A stretch of DNA of 12,191 bases from Hyphomicrobiales bacterium (lineage in GTDB: Bacteria; Pseudomonadota; Alphaproteobacteria; Rhizobiales; UBA4765): the NCBI GenBank assembly GCA_027487195.1, contig JAIYEB010000230.1, positions 1 to 12,191 on the forward strand, given 5' to 3'. Each line of letters begins with the position of its first letter. Positions within the stretch are counted from its first letter, which is position 1. Below are positions 1-5,903 of the stretch, piece after piece. The notes beneath the pieces are model-generated. The model saw only the letters and a program-made list of their open reading frames with translations, had not been told where the DNA came from and did no database searches. Made by a program: the position numbers and the translations under genes.

Positions 1-93
1 CTGCCTGGCCTCGGCGGCCCCAAACTCCCGGGCCTTGGTGGCCCGTCTCTTCCGGGGCTCCCAAAGGGCCCCTTCGATCCCTCCAAACGTTGA
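1..93 (+). CDS. ffh: Signal recognition particle protein Ffh, C-terminal tail (5' truncated by window)
   Basis: Frame 1 is open from the first base to a TGA at 91-93 and encodes only the last 30 residues. They form a Gly/Pro/Leu-rich tail with two 8-residue units, LPGLGGPK and LPGLGGPS, then a degenerate third unit and a basic end (DPSKR). Tails rich in LPG and GG after the methionine-rich M domain are typical of alphaproteobacterial Ffh, and ffh commonly sits directly upstream of rpsP. Ffh is the SRP GTPase that binds 4.5S RNA and signal sequences of nascent membrane proteins and docks with FtsY, whose gene lies just downstream here. Only the tail is visible, so the identification rests on composition plus position next to rpsP and ftsY. 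The diagnostic GTPase domain lies outside the window. Confidence 0.72.
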   Translation: MPGLGGPKLPGLGGPSLPGLPKGPFDPSKR

Positions 94-110
94 TACATCA
101 TCAGACCTGA

Positions 111-115
111 AAGGA
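111..115 (+). promoter_or_regulatory. Ribosome binding site of rpsP
   Basis: AAGGA ends 6 bases before the ATG at 122. This decides the start of rpsP against the longer open frame beginning at 35, whose extra 29 residues overlap the ffh tail out of frame and do not resemble S16. Confidence 0.75.
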
Positions 116-121
116 ACTCCG

Positions 122-481
122 ATGCCCCTCAAGATGCGTCTCGCCCGTGCCGGCGCCAAGAAGAAGCCGTTCTACCGTATCGTGATCGCCGACAGCCGCG
201 CGCCGCGCGATGGGCGCTACATCGACAAGATCGGCACCTATAACCCCATGCTCGGCAAGACGGACGCCCAGCGCGTCATCCTCGAAGCCGACAAGGTCAA
301 GGATTGGCTCGCCAAGGGTGCACAGCCGACCGACCGCGTTGCGCGTTTCCTCGATGTGGCCGGCATTGCCACACGCGCTGCCCGCGCCAACCCGAAGAAG
401 GCCGTCCCGGGCGCCAAGATGACCGAGCGCGCGGAAAAGAAGGCAGCAAAGTCTGCCGACGGTGAAGCTGCTGCCGGCTGA
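122..481 (+). CDS. rpsP: 30S ribosomal protein S16
   Basis: This encodes a 119-residue S16, an early-binding 30S subunit protein that contacts 16S rRNA and helps small-subunit assembly. The N-terminal segment MPLKMRLARAGAKKKPFYRI, followed by VIADSRAPRDGRYIDKIG and TYNP, is the S16 signature, and the conserved domain ends near residue 80. The remaining 40 or so residues form a Lys/Ala-rich, probably disordered tail, an extension often seen in Alphaproteobacteria; many bacterial S16 proteins stop near 80-90 residues. The start at 122 is supported by the AAGGA site and family alignment. It begins 28 bases after the ffh stop and ends 28 bases before ftsY, so the three are probably cotranscribed. 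The usual followers rimM, trmD and rplS are not here. Confidence 0.97.
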   Translation: MPLKMRLARAGAKKKPFYRIVIADSRAPRDGRYIDKIGTYNPMLGKTDAQRVILEADKVKDWLAKGAQPTDRVARFLDVAGIATRAARANPKKAVPGAKMTERAEKKAAKSADGEAAAG

Positions 482-509
482 CCCCGGCCTGCACAGCGAG
501 GCCTAGCCC

Positions 510-1562
510 TTGGCTGAGGATGGCCAGAAGCCCGGATTGTTGCGCCGCCTGTTTGGCGGCGGCAAAGCCGTGGAACAGCCGCCTCAGCCGATGGCGGCCA
601 CGCCGCCAGCTGAAGTGCCGGCTGCTCCGGCCCAGCGCCTGACATGGTGGCAGCGCCTCAAATCAGGCCTGTCACGGACATCCTCGCAGATCTCAGGCAG
701 CATCTCCTCGATCTTCACCAAGCGAAAGCTTGATGCAGAGACACTTGAAGAGCTTGAGGATGTGCTGATCCAGGCAGATCTCGGCGTTGCAACCGCTTCC
801 CGGATCACGGCAGCGCTCAAGGTCGGGCGCTTTGACCGCCAGATCTCGCCGGACGAGGTCAAGGCTGTTCTTGCAAGCGAGATCGAGAAGGTCCTGACAC
901 CCGTGGCCCGGCCACTGGTGCTCGACCTCTCGCATCGGCCTCAGGTGGTGCTCGTCGTTGGCGTCAACGGCACAGGCAAGACCACAAGCATCGGCAAGCT
1001 CGCATCGATCTGGCGTGCCGAGGGCAAGAAAGTTGTGCTGGCAGCCGGCGACACGTTCCGCGCCGCCGCCGTTGAACAGCTCAAGGTCTGGGGTCAGCGT
1101 ACCGGCGCACGCGTTGTGGCGCGCGATCAGGGTGCGGACGCCGCAGGTCTTGCGTTTGAAGCATTTGAAGCCGCGAAGGCGGATGATGCCGATGTTCTGG
1201 TCATCGATACGGCCGGGCGCCTGCAAAATCGCACCGAGCTGATGGATGAGCTTGAGAAGGTCATCCGTGTCATTCGCAAGATCGACCCGAGCGCGCCGCA
1301 CATTGTGCTGCAGACACTTGACGCGACCACCGGTCAGAATGCGATTTCACAGGTCGAGATTTTTGGCCGGGTCTGCGGCGTCACGGGCCTCGTCATGACC
1401 AAGCTCGATGGCACGGCGCGTGGCGGCATACTCGTTGCGGTCTCCGAACGGTTTGGCCTGCCGATCCATTTCATTGGTGTTGGCGAGGGCATCGACGACA
1501 TTGAACCGTTCGATCCCAAGGAGTTTGCAGCTGCCATTGCCGGCATCGATCAATCAAACTGA
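510..1562 (+). CDS. ftsY: Signal recognition particle receptor FtsY
   Basis: A 350-residue SRP-receptor GTPase that docks the Ffh-ribosome complex at the inner membrane and hands it to SecYEG. Residues 1-45 are a short A region with a basic patch (GLLRRLF) and a Pro/Ala linker. Residues 46-70 form an amphipathic basic helix preceding the helical N domain, the membrane-binding position in E. coli FtsY. The NG domain shows G1 GVNGTGKTT (151-159), DTFRAAA (181-187), G3 DTAGR (233-237), LDATTGQNA (270-278), G4 TKLDG (297-301) and GVGE (323-326). The start is TTG at 510: an in-frame TAG lies at 504-506, GAGG (498-501) sits 8 bases upstream, and the next in-frame ATG would remove the N-terminal basic patch. 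The adjacent ffh suggests coordinated expression of SRP and its receptor. Confidence 0.95.
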   Translation: MAEDGQKPGLLRRLFGGGKAVEQPPQPMAATPPAEVPAAPAQRLTWWQRLKSGLSRTSSQISGSISSIFTKRKLDAETLEELEDVLIQADLGVATASRITAALKVGRFDRQISPDEVKAVLASEIEKVLTPVARPLVLDLSHRPQVVLVVGVNGTGKTTSIGKLASIWRAEGKKVVLAAGDTFRAAAVEQLKVWGQRTGARVVARDQGADAAGLAFEAFEAAKADDADVLVIDTAGRLQNRTELMDELEKVIRVIRKIDPSAPHIVLQTLDATTGQNAISQVEIFGRVCGVTGLVMTKLDGTARGGILVAVSERFGLPIHFIGVGEGIDDIEPFDPKEFAAAIAGIDQSN

Positions 1563-1584
1563 TCACTGAAGTCGCACTCCCGGC

Positions 1585-1613
1585 TTGGCAGGCGCGCCGT
1601 AGCCGCTTATTGA
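1585..1613 (+). promoter_or_regulatory. Possible sigma-70 type promoter for lysC
   Basis: TTGGCA (1585-1590, five of six matches to the -35 consensus) is followed after 17 bases by TATTGA (1608-1613), a poor -10 match. Transcription would start about 25 bases before the lysC ATG. It lies in the 82-base gap after ftsY, the first gap in this strand long enough for a promoter. The weak -10, and its overlap with the hairpin at 1602-1618, keep this tentative. Confidence 0.25.
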
Positions 1614-1618
1614 GCGGC
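1602..1618 (+). terminator. Small hairpin between ftsY and lysC, possible weak terminator or leader structure
   Basis: GCCGCT and AGCGGC pair perfectly (6 bp) around a TATTG loop, 39 bases after the ftsY stop and 26 bases before the lysC start. The following bases (AACGTTTCC) hold only three consecutive T residues, so a strong intrinsic terminator is unlikely. It may attenuate read-through from the ffh-rpsP-ftsY unit or simply structure the lysC leader. No riboswitch-like architecture is visible in this short gap. Confidence 0.3.
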
Positions 1619-1644
1619 AACGTTTCCATCACAGCTCTGGTTCC

Positions 1645-2880
1645 ATGGCTCGTCTTGTTCTGAAATTTGGCGGCACCTCTGTTGCCGATGTCGACCGCAT
1701 CCGAAACGTCGCGCGTCATGTGAAGCGCGAAGTCGATGCCGGCCATGAGGTTGCGGTGGTCGTCTCCGCCATGTCCGGCGTGACGAACCAGCTCGTGAAG
1801 TATGTGAAAGATACCTCCGAGTTCTACGACCCCCGCGAATATGATGCCGTGGTTGCTTCCGGTGAGCAGGTGACGTCAGGGCTCCTGGCGATCGCGTTGC
1901 AGGCGCAGGGCGTCAAGGCCCGCTCCTGGCAGGGCTGGCAGATCCCGCTGAAGACGGATGGTGCGCACGGCTCGGCTGCCATCCTTGGCATCGACGCCGA
2001 CAAGCTCAGCGCCTGCATGAAGGCTGGCGAAGTCGCGTGCATTGCAGGCTTCCAGGGGGTTGGCCCCGACGAGCGGATCGCAACGCTTGGGCGTGGCGGC
2101 TCGGATACCTCAGCGGTCGCGCTGGCGGCTGCTGTTGGTGCCGACCGCTGCGACATCTACACGGACGTCGACGGCGTCTACACCACCGACCCAAGGGTGG
2201 CGCCCAAGGCTCGACGCATGGATCGCATCTCCTATGAAGAGATGCTGGAGATGGCCTCGCTGGGCGCAAAGGTCCTGCAGGTCCGCTCGGTTGAAATGGC
2301 TATGGTGCATCGCGTGCCAGTGTTCGTGCGCTCGTCGTTTGATGCGCCCGACGCTGGACAATGGAACGGTACACTCGTGTGTGACGAGGATCAGATCATG
2401 GAAACACAGATTGTCAGCGGGATTGCCTTCGCCCGCGATGAGGCAAAGATCACGCTGCTGGGCGTGGCCGACAAGCCAGGGGTTGCCGCAGCTGTCTTCG
2501 GACCGCTCGCCGATTCCTCGATTAACGTGGACATGATCGTCCAGAACGTGTCGCCGGATGGCAAGACGACCGACATTACATTTACCGTTCCAGCCGCAGA
2601 GTTTGCCCGCGCCAGGGAAATTCTGGGCCAGGCGCGCAACGACATCGAGTATCGCGAACTTCGTGGCTCAACCGATGTGGTAAAGGTCTCGGCCATTGGC
2701 GTTGGCATGCGCACCCATGCCGGCGTTGCCGCAAGAATGTTCCGGGTTTTGGCGGACAAGGGCATCAACATCCAGGCCATCACAACCTCGGAGATCAAGA
2801 TTTCGATCCTGATCGACGCCGACTACACTGAACTCGCGGTTCGAACGCTCCATACGCTCTACGGCCTCGACAAGGCCTGA
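1645..2880 (+). CDS. lysC: Aspartokinase (aspartate kinase), lysine/threonine pathway
   Basis: A 411-residue monofunctional aspartokinase that phosphorylates aspartate with ATP, the first step toward lysine, diaminopimelate, threonine and methionine. The kinase half starts with KFGGTSV (7-13) and has GEQVTSGLL (73-81), LGRGGSDTSA (148-157) and YTDVDGVYTTDPR (172-184). Two ACT domains follow from about residue 255: the first contains LLGVADKPGVAAAVF and NVDMIVQN (294-301), the second SAIGVGMRTHAGVAARMF and ITTSEIKISILI (379-390). This architecture matches aspartokinases inhibited by lysine and threonine, such as that of Corynebacterium; the effectors here are inferred. The ATG at 1645 has no obvious Shine-Dalgarno. 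Codon 252 is an ATG with a good one, suggesting a separate beta subunit. asnB follows after 34 bases, so both are probably cotranscribed. Confidence 0.96.
   Translation: MARLVLKFGGTSVADVDRIRNVARHVKREVDAGHEVAVVVSAMSGVTNQLVKYVKDTSEFYDPREYDAVVASGEQVTSGLLAIALQAQGVKARSWQGWQIPLKTDGAHGSAAILGIDADKLSACMKAGEVACIAGFQGVGPDERIATLGRGGSDTSAVALAAAVGADRCDIYTDVDGVYTTDPRVAPKARRMDRISYEEMLEMASLGAKVLQVRSVEMAMVHRVPVFVRSSFDAPDAGQWNGTLVCDEDQIMETQIVSGIAFARDEAKITLLGVADKPGVAAAVFGPLADSSINVDMIVQNVSPDGKTTDITFTVPAAEFARAREILGQARNDIEYRELRGSTDVVKVSAIGVGMRTHAGVAARMFRVLADKGINIQAITTSEIKISILIDADYTELAVRTLHTLYGLDKA
2386..2880 (+). other. lysC: Probable in-frame internal start giving aspartokinase beta (regulatory) subunit
   Basis: GAGGA at 2386-2390 lies 7 bases before an in-frame ATG at 2398 (lysC codon 252). 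Initiation there would give a 160-residue polypeptide beginning METQIVSGIAFARDE that holds exactly the two ACT domains without the kinase domain. The site falls in the linker between catalytic and regulatory halves, where overlapping alpha/beta aspartokinases of Corynebacterium glutamicum and Bacillus subtilis start their beta subunits (in an alpha2-beta2 enzyme). The internal Shine-Dalgarno is much better than anything before the main start. Sequence alone does not prove use: the codons GAC GAG GAT also encode Asp-Glu-Asp in the protein. Confidence 0.5.
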
Positions 2881-2914
2881 ACATAACCAAAAGCGCCGGA
2901 CGGGAGACACTTCC

Positions 2915-4885
2915 ATGTGCGGCATCGTTGGGCTGATCGACTTTGGCAAGCGGCGCGCACCAACAGAGCGCGACGCAATACTCCGCGACATGGCCACGCT
3001 GATTGCCCATCGCGGGCCGGATGGCGAAGGCTTCTGGGCAGATGATGAACGGGGTGTCCTGCTCGGTCAGCGCAGGCTCGCGATCCAGGACCTGTCCGCT
3101 GCGGGTGCGCAGCCCATGGTCAGCGCGTCAGGCCGTTTCGTCGTAACCTACAACGGCGAACTCTACGGCTTTGCTCACCTGCGTGCGCAGCTTGCAGCCC
3201 GTGGCATTGCGTTTCGTGGCCATTCCGACACGGAAGTCATGCTTGAGGCGTTCGAGGCCTTCGGCATTGCCCCGACGCTGAAACAGCTCAACGGGATCTA
3301 TGCCTTTGCCCTTTGGGACCGACAGAGCGAGGTGCTGCACCTTGCCCGCGACCCTCTCGGTATCAAGCCTCTGGCGATTGCCCGCCATCAGGGTTTGTTT
3401 GCCTTTGCGTCCGAGATTTCAGCCTTCGATGCGCTGCCGGATTTTGATCCGCCGATCGACCGCACCGCGCTTTCCCAGATGCTGCGTTATGGATGCGTCC
3501 CGGCCCCGCGCACCATCCTCGAAGGCGTCGAGAAGGTGCCGGCTGGCGTGATTGTCTCCATCCGCCCGGACGGAGAAGAAGCCCACGAGCGCTACTTTGA
3601 TCTTGCCGAGACTTTCAAGGCATCCGAGCACGCACCGATCACAGATCCCGTGGAGGCCACGCGCCTTCTCGAACATCAGCTTGCAGATGTCGTCGAGAGC
3701 CAGATGATCTCGGACGTCCCCCTGGGTGCGTTCCTCTCCGGCGGCATCGATTCATCGACCATTGTCGCAATGATGGGCGCGCGTCTTGGTCGCAACGTTT
3801 CGACGTTCTCGATTGGATTTGAAGACGCACGCTTTGATGAATCGGGGCATGCGCGCGCGGTTGCCGCCCATCTTGGAACCAGACACGAGGAACTGATCCT
3901 GACCCCGGATGCCGCAGCGCTCAGGGCTGGCGAAATCGTTGGACGCTTTGATGAGCCGTTCGCGGATTCCTCGCAGATCCCGACATTGCTGGTCAGTGAG
4001 ATGGCACGCCGGCACGTCACGGTTGTCCTCTCGGGCGATGGCGGGGACGAACTTTTCGCGGGCTATACGCGACACAGGACCATCCCGAAGATTGCTGAAG
4101 TCTCTGGCTTCGTCCCGGGTGGCATCAGGCGCGCAATTGGCGGATCATTGGCCAGTTTCCGCCCGGAGCATGTCGAAGCGTTCGCCGCTCGCATGCCAAA
4201 GGCCGCACAGCTCAGACTGATTGCCGACAAGACGCGAAAGCTTGGTGCTGCGTTTGCGGCAGAGGGCCTCGCGGGCCAGTATGATCAGGTCACGGCGCAA
4301 TGGCCCCCGGATCACACCGCCGTCCCCGGGGTCAGGGCTGAGACGGCCTGGCACGTGCCCGAGGATGAAGACCCGGTTGTTGCCCTCCAGCGCGCTGATA
4401 TGGCCGGCTATATGGCCGATGACATACTGGTGAAGGTCGACCGCGCTTCGATGGCGGTTTCGCTCGAGGCACGCGTGCCGTTTCTTGACCCACGCATGAT
4501 TTCGTTTGCTGCGCGGCTGCCGACCGACATGAAGATCAAGGGCAACCTTGGAAAGGTAATCCTGCGCGATGTGCTGGCACGGCACATCCCGCGTGCGCTG
4601 TTTGAGCGCCCCAAGGCGGGCTTTGCAGTCCCGATTGGCGAGTGGCTTCGAGGCAGCCTCAAGCCCATGGCAGATGAGCTCCTGTCAGCTCAAGCGCTTG
4701 AGAGCGCGGGGCTCGATCCAGCAATCGTTGGCCCGGTCTGGGCAAAGCATCTCGCAGGTCCACAGGATCTGTCGCGTATGATATGGCCGGTCGTGGCGCT
4801 TGGCCTCTGGCAGCGGGCGCGTACGCAGCGGATCGCAGCGCTCAAGCGTCGCCGGCGAGCAGCTGTGCCTGCCGGTCGGCGATGA
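2915..4885 (+). CDS. asnB: Asparagine synthetase, glutamine-hydrolysing (AsnB family)
   Basis: A 656-residue protein that probably converts aspartate, ATP and glutamine to asparagine, AMP, diphosphate and glutamate. The N-terminal class II glutaminase domain has the nucleophile Cys2 (MCGIVGL), RRLAI (53-57), YNGE (79-82) and SDTE (104-107), matching the glutamine-binding set of AsnB. The synthetase domain has the diphosphate-binding loop SGGIDSS (275-281), SGDGGDELFAGY (373-384), DDILVKVDRASMAVSLEARV (502-521) and KAGFAVPIGEWLR (567-579). All catalytic residues I can name are present. It is about 100 residues longer than E. coli AsnB (554) and ends in a basic tail (KRRRRAAVPAGRR). GGGAG at 2902-2906 supports the start. 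Relatives of this length occur in surface-polysaccharide clusters, where they may amidate other substrates, but here the partner is lysC, favouring asparagine. Its last 44 bases overlap prfA on the other strand. Confidence 0.9.
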   Translation: MCGIVGLIDFGKRRAPTERDAILRDMATLIAHRGPDGEGFWADDERGVLLGQRRLAIQDLSAAGAQPMVSASGRFVVTYNGELYGFAHLRAQLAARGIAFRGHSDTEVMLEAFEAFGIAPTLKQLNGIYAFALWDRQSEVLHLARDPLGIKPLAIARHQGLFAFASEISAFDALPDFDPPIDRTALSQMLRYGCVPAPRTILEGVEKVPAGVIVSIRPDGEEAHERYFDLAETFKASEHAPITDPVEATRLLEHQLADVVESQMISDVPLGAFLSGGIDSSTIVAMMGARLGRNVSTFSIGFEDARFDESGHARAVAAHLGTRHEELILTPDAAALRAGEIVGRFDEPFADSSQIPTLLVSEMARRHVTVVLSGDGGDELFAGYTRHRTIPKIAEVSGFVPGGIRRAIGGSLASFRPEHVEAFAARMPKAAQLRLIADKTRKLGAAFAAEGLAGQYDQVTAQWPPDHTAVPGVRAETAWHVPEDEDPVVALQRADMAGYMADDILVKVDRASMAVSLEARVPFLDPRMISFAARLPTDMKIKGNLGKVILRDVLARHIPRALFERPKAGFAVPIGEWLRGSLKPMADELLSAQALESAGLDPAIVGPVWAKHLAGPQDLSRMIWPVVALGLWQRARTQRIAALKRRRRAAVPAGRR

Positions 4886-5903
4886 GCGCGTCGATGAATT
4901 CATCGAGCCCAGTGCCTTCCATGACCGCCGGGAGCTTGTAGAGCGTCAGCTCGATGCGATGGTCACTGACGCGCCCCTGCGGGAAGTTGTAGGTCCTGAT
5001 CCGTTCTGAACGATCACCCGACCCGACCTGACCGCGACGCTCGGCTGCGCGGGCGTTGTCGCGCTTCTCACGCTCATGCTCATAGAGCCTCGCCCGCAGG
5101 ATCTTCATGGCCGTTGCACGGTTGCGGTGCTGCGAGCGCTCGTCCTGTTGCACCACGACGAGGCCTGTTGGCACGTGCGTAATGCGGATGGCGCTATCGG
5201 TCGTGTTCACTTTCTGGCCGCCGGCCCCGCCAGCGCGGTACGTGTCGACGCGCAAATCGCTGTCGGCGATTTCGATATCGACATCCTCGACCTCGGGAAG
5301 CACGGCAACGGTTGCCGCAGAGGTGTGGATGCGACCTGAAGCTTCGGTATCAGGCACACGCTGCACACGATGAACCCCTGACTCATGGCGCAAACGCGCA
5401 AACACGCCCTTGCCTGAGATGGAGATCACCGCTTCCTTCACGCCGCCAACCGAGCCTTCTGACAAGGACAGCAGTTCGACCTTCCAGTTCTTCAGCGCGG
5501 CATAACGCTCGTACATGCGCAGGAGATCGCCTGCGAACAGGCCTGCCTCGTCGCCACCCGTACCGGCGCGGATTTCAACAATCGCGCTTTTCTCGTCAGC
5601 AGCATCGCGGGGAAGCAGCGCAACGCGCATTTCACCTTCCAGCCGCTCGATCTTTTCAAGGATCAACGGACGCTCGGCAGCGGCAAGCGCCCGCATATCC
5701 GGGTCTGCCTCGAGTTGGTCGAGGTCGACCAATTCCTGGCGGGCCTGCAACAAGACGCCGGCTGAACGCGCGACTGGCTCCAGTTCAGAATGCTCCTTCG
5801 ACAATGCGATGAGCACATCGGTCGGCTGCTCCTGCGAGAGCTTTGCCGACAGATCATCGAGGCGCTGGACCAGCGCCTCCAGCTTGGCTTGCGGAACATT
5901 CAC
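4842..5903 (-). CDS. prfA: Peptide chain release factor 1
   Basis: A 353-residue class I release factor that recognises UAA and UAG in the ribosomal A site and triggers peptidyl-tRNA hydrolysis. It shows RAGTGGDEA (112-120), the domain-2 codon-recognition segment HRVQRVPDTEASGRIHTS (178-195) and the catalytic AGGAGGQ (224-230), whose Gln230 is the usual PrmC methylation target. Context around the tripeptide and the overall length (family about 355-360) indicate RF1 rather than RF2. The stop-codon tripeptide is P-D-T (184-186), where E. coli has P-A-T. The start is GTG at 5903-5901, overlapping the ptsP stop as GTGA, which implies translational coupling; the upstream Shine-Dalgarno is weak. 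prmC, often directly downstream, is absent: the 3' end instead overlaps convergent asnB. Confidence 0.96.
   Translation of the reverse strand: MNVPQAKLEALVQRLDDLSAKLSQEQPTDVLIALSKEHSELEPVARSAGVLLQARQELVDLDQLEADPDMRALAAAERPLILEKIERLEGEMRVALLPRDAADEKSAIVEIRAGTGGDEAGLFAGDLLRMYERYAALKNWKVELLSLSEGSVGGVKEAVISISGKGVFARLRHESGVHRVQRVPDTEASGRIHTSAATVAVLPEVEDVDIEIADSDLRVDTYRAGGAGGQKVNTTDSAIRITHVPTGLVVVQQDERSQHRNRATAMKILRARLYEHEREKRDNARAAERRGQVGSGDRSERIRTYNFPQGRVSDHRIELTLYKLPAVMEGTGLDEFIDALIADRQAQLLAGDA

Noticed and set aside
35..121. N-terminal extension of rpsP from an upstream ATG
   Set aside because: It overlaps the ffh tail, adds 29 non-homologous residues and lacks the AAGGA site that precedes 122.
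693..1301. 202-codon minus-strand frame inside ftsY
   Set aside because: It is antisense to the FtsY N and G domains, has no family resemblance and no start signal.
1563..1644. Lysine riboswitch upstream of lysC
   Set aside because: The gap is only 82 bases, too short for the L-box, and shows a single 6-bp hairpin.
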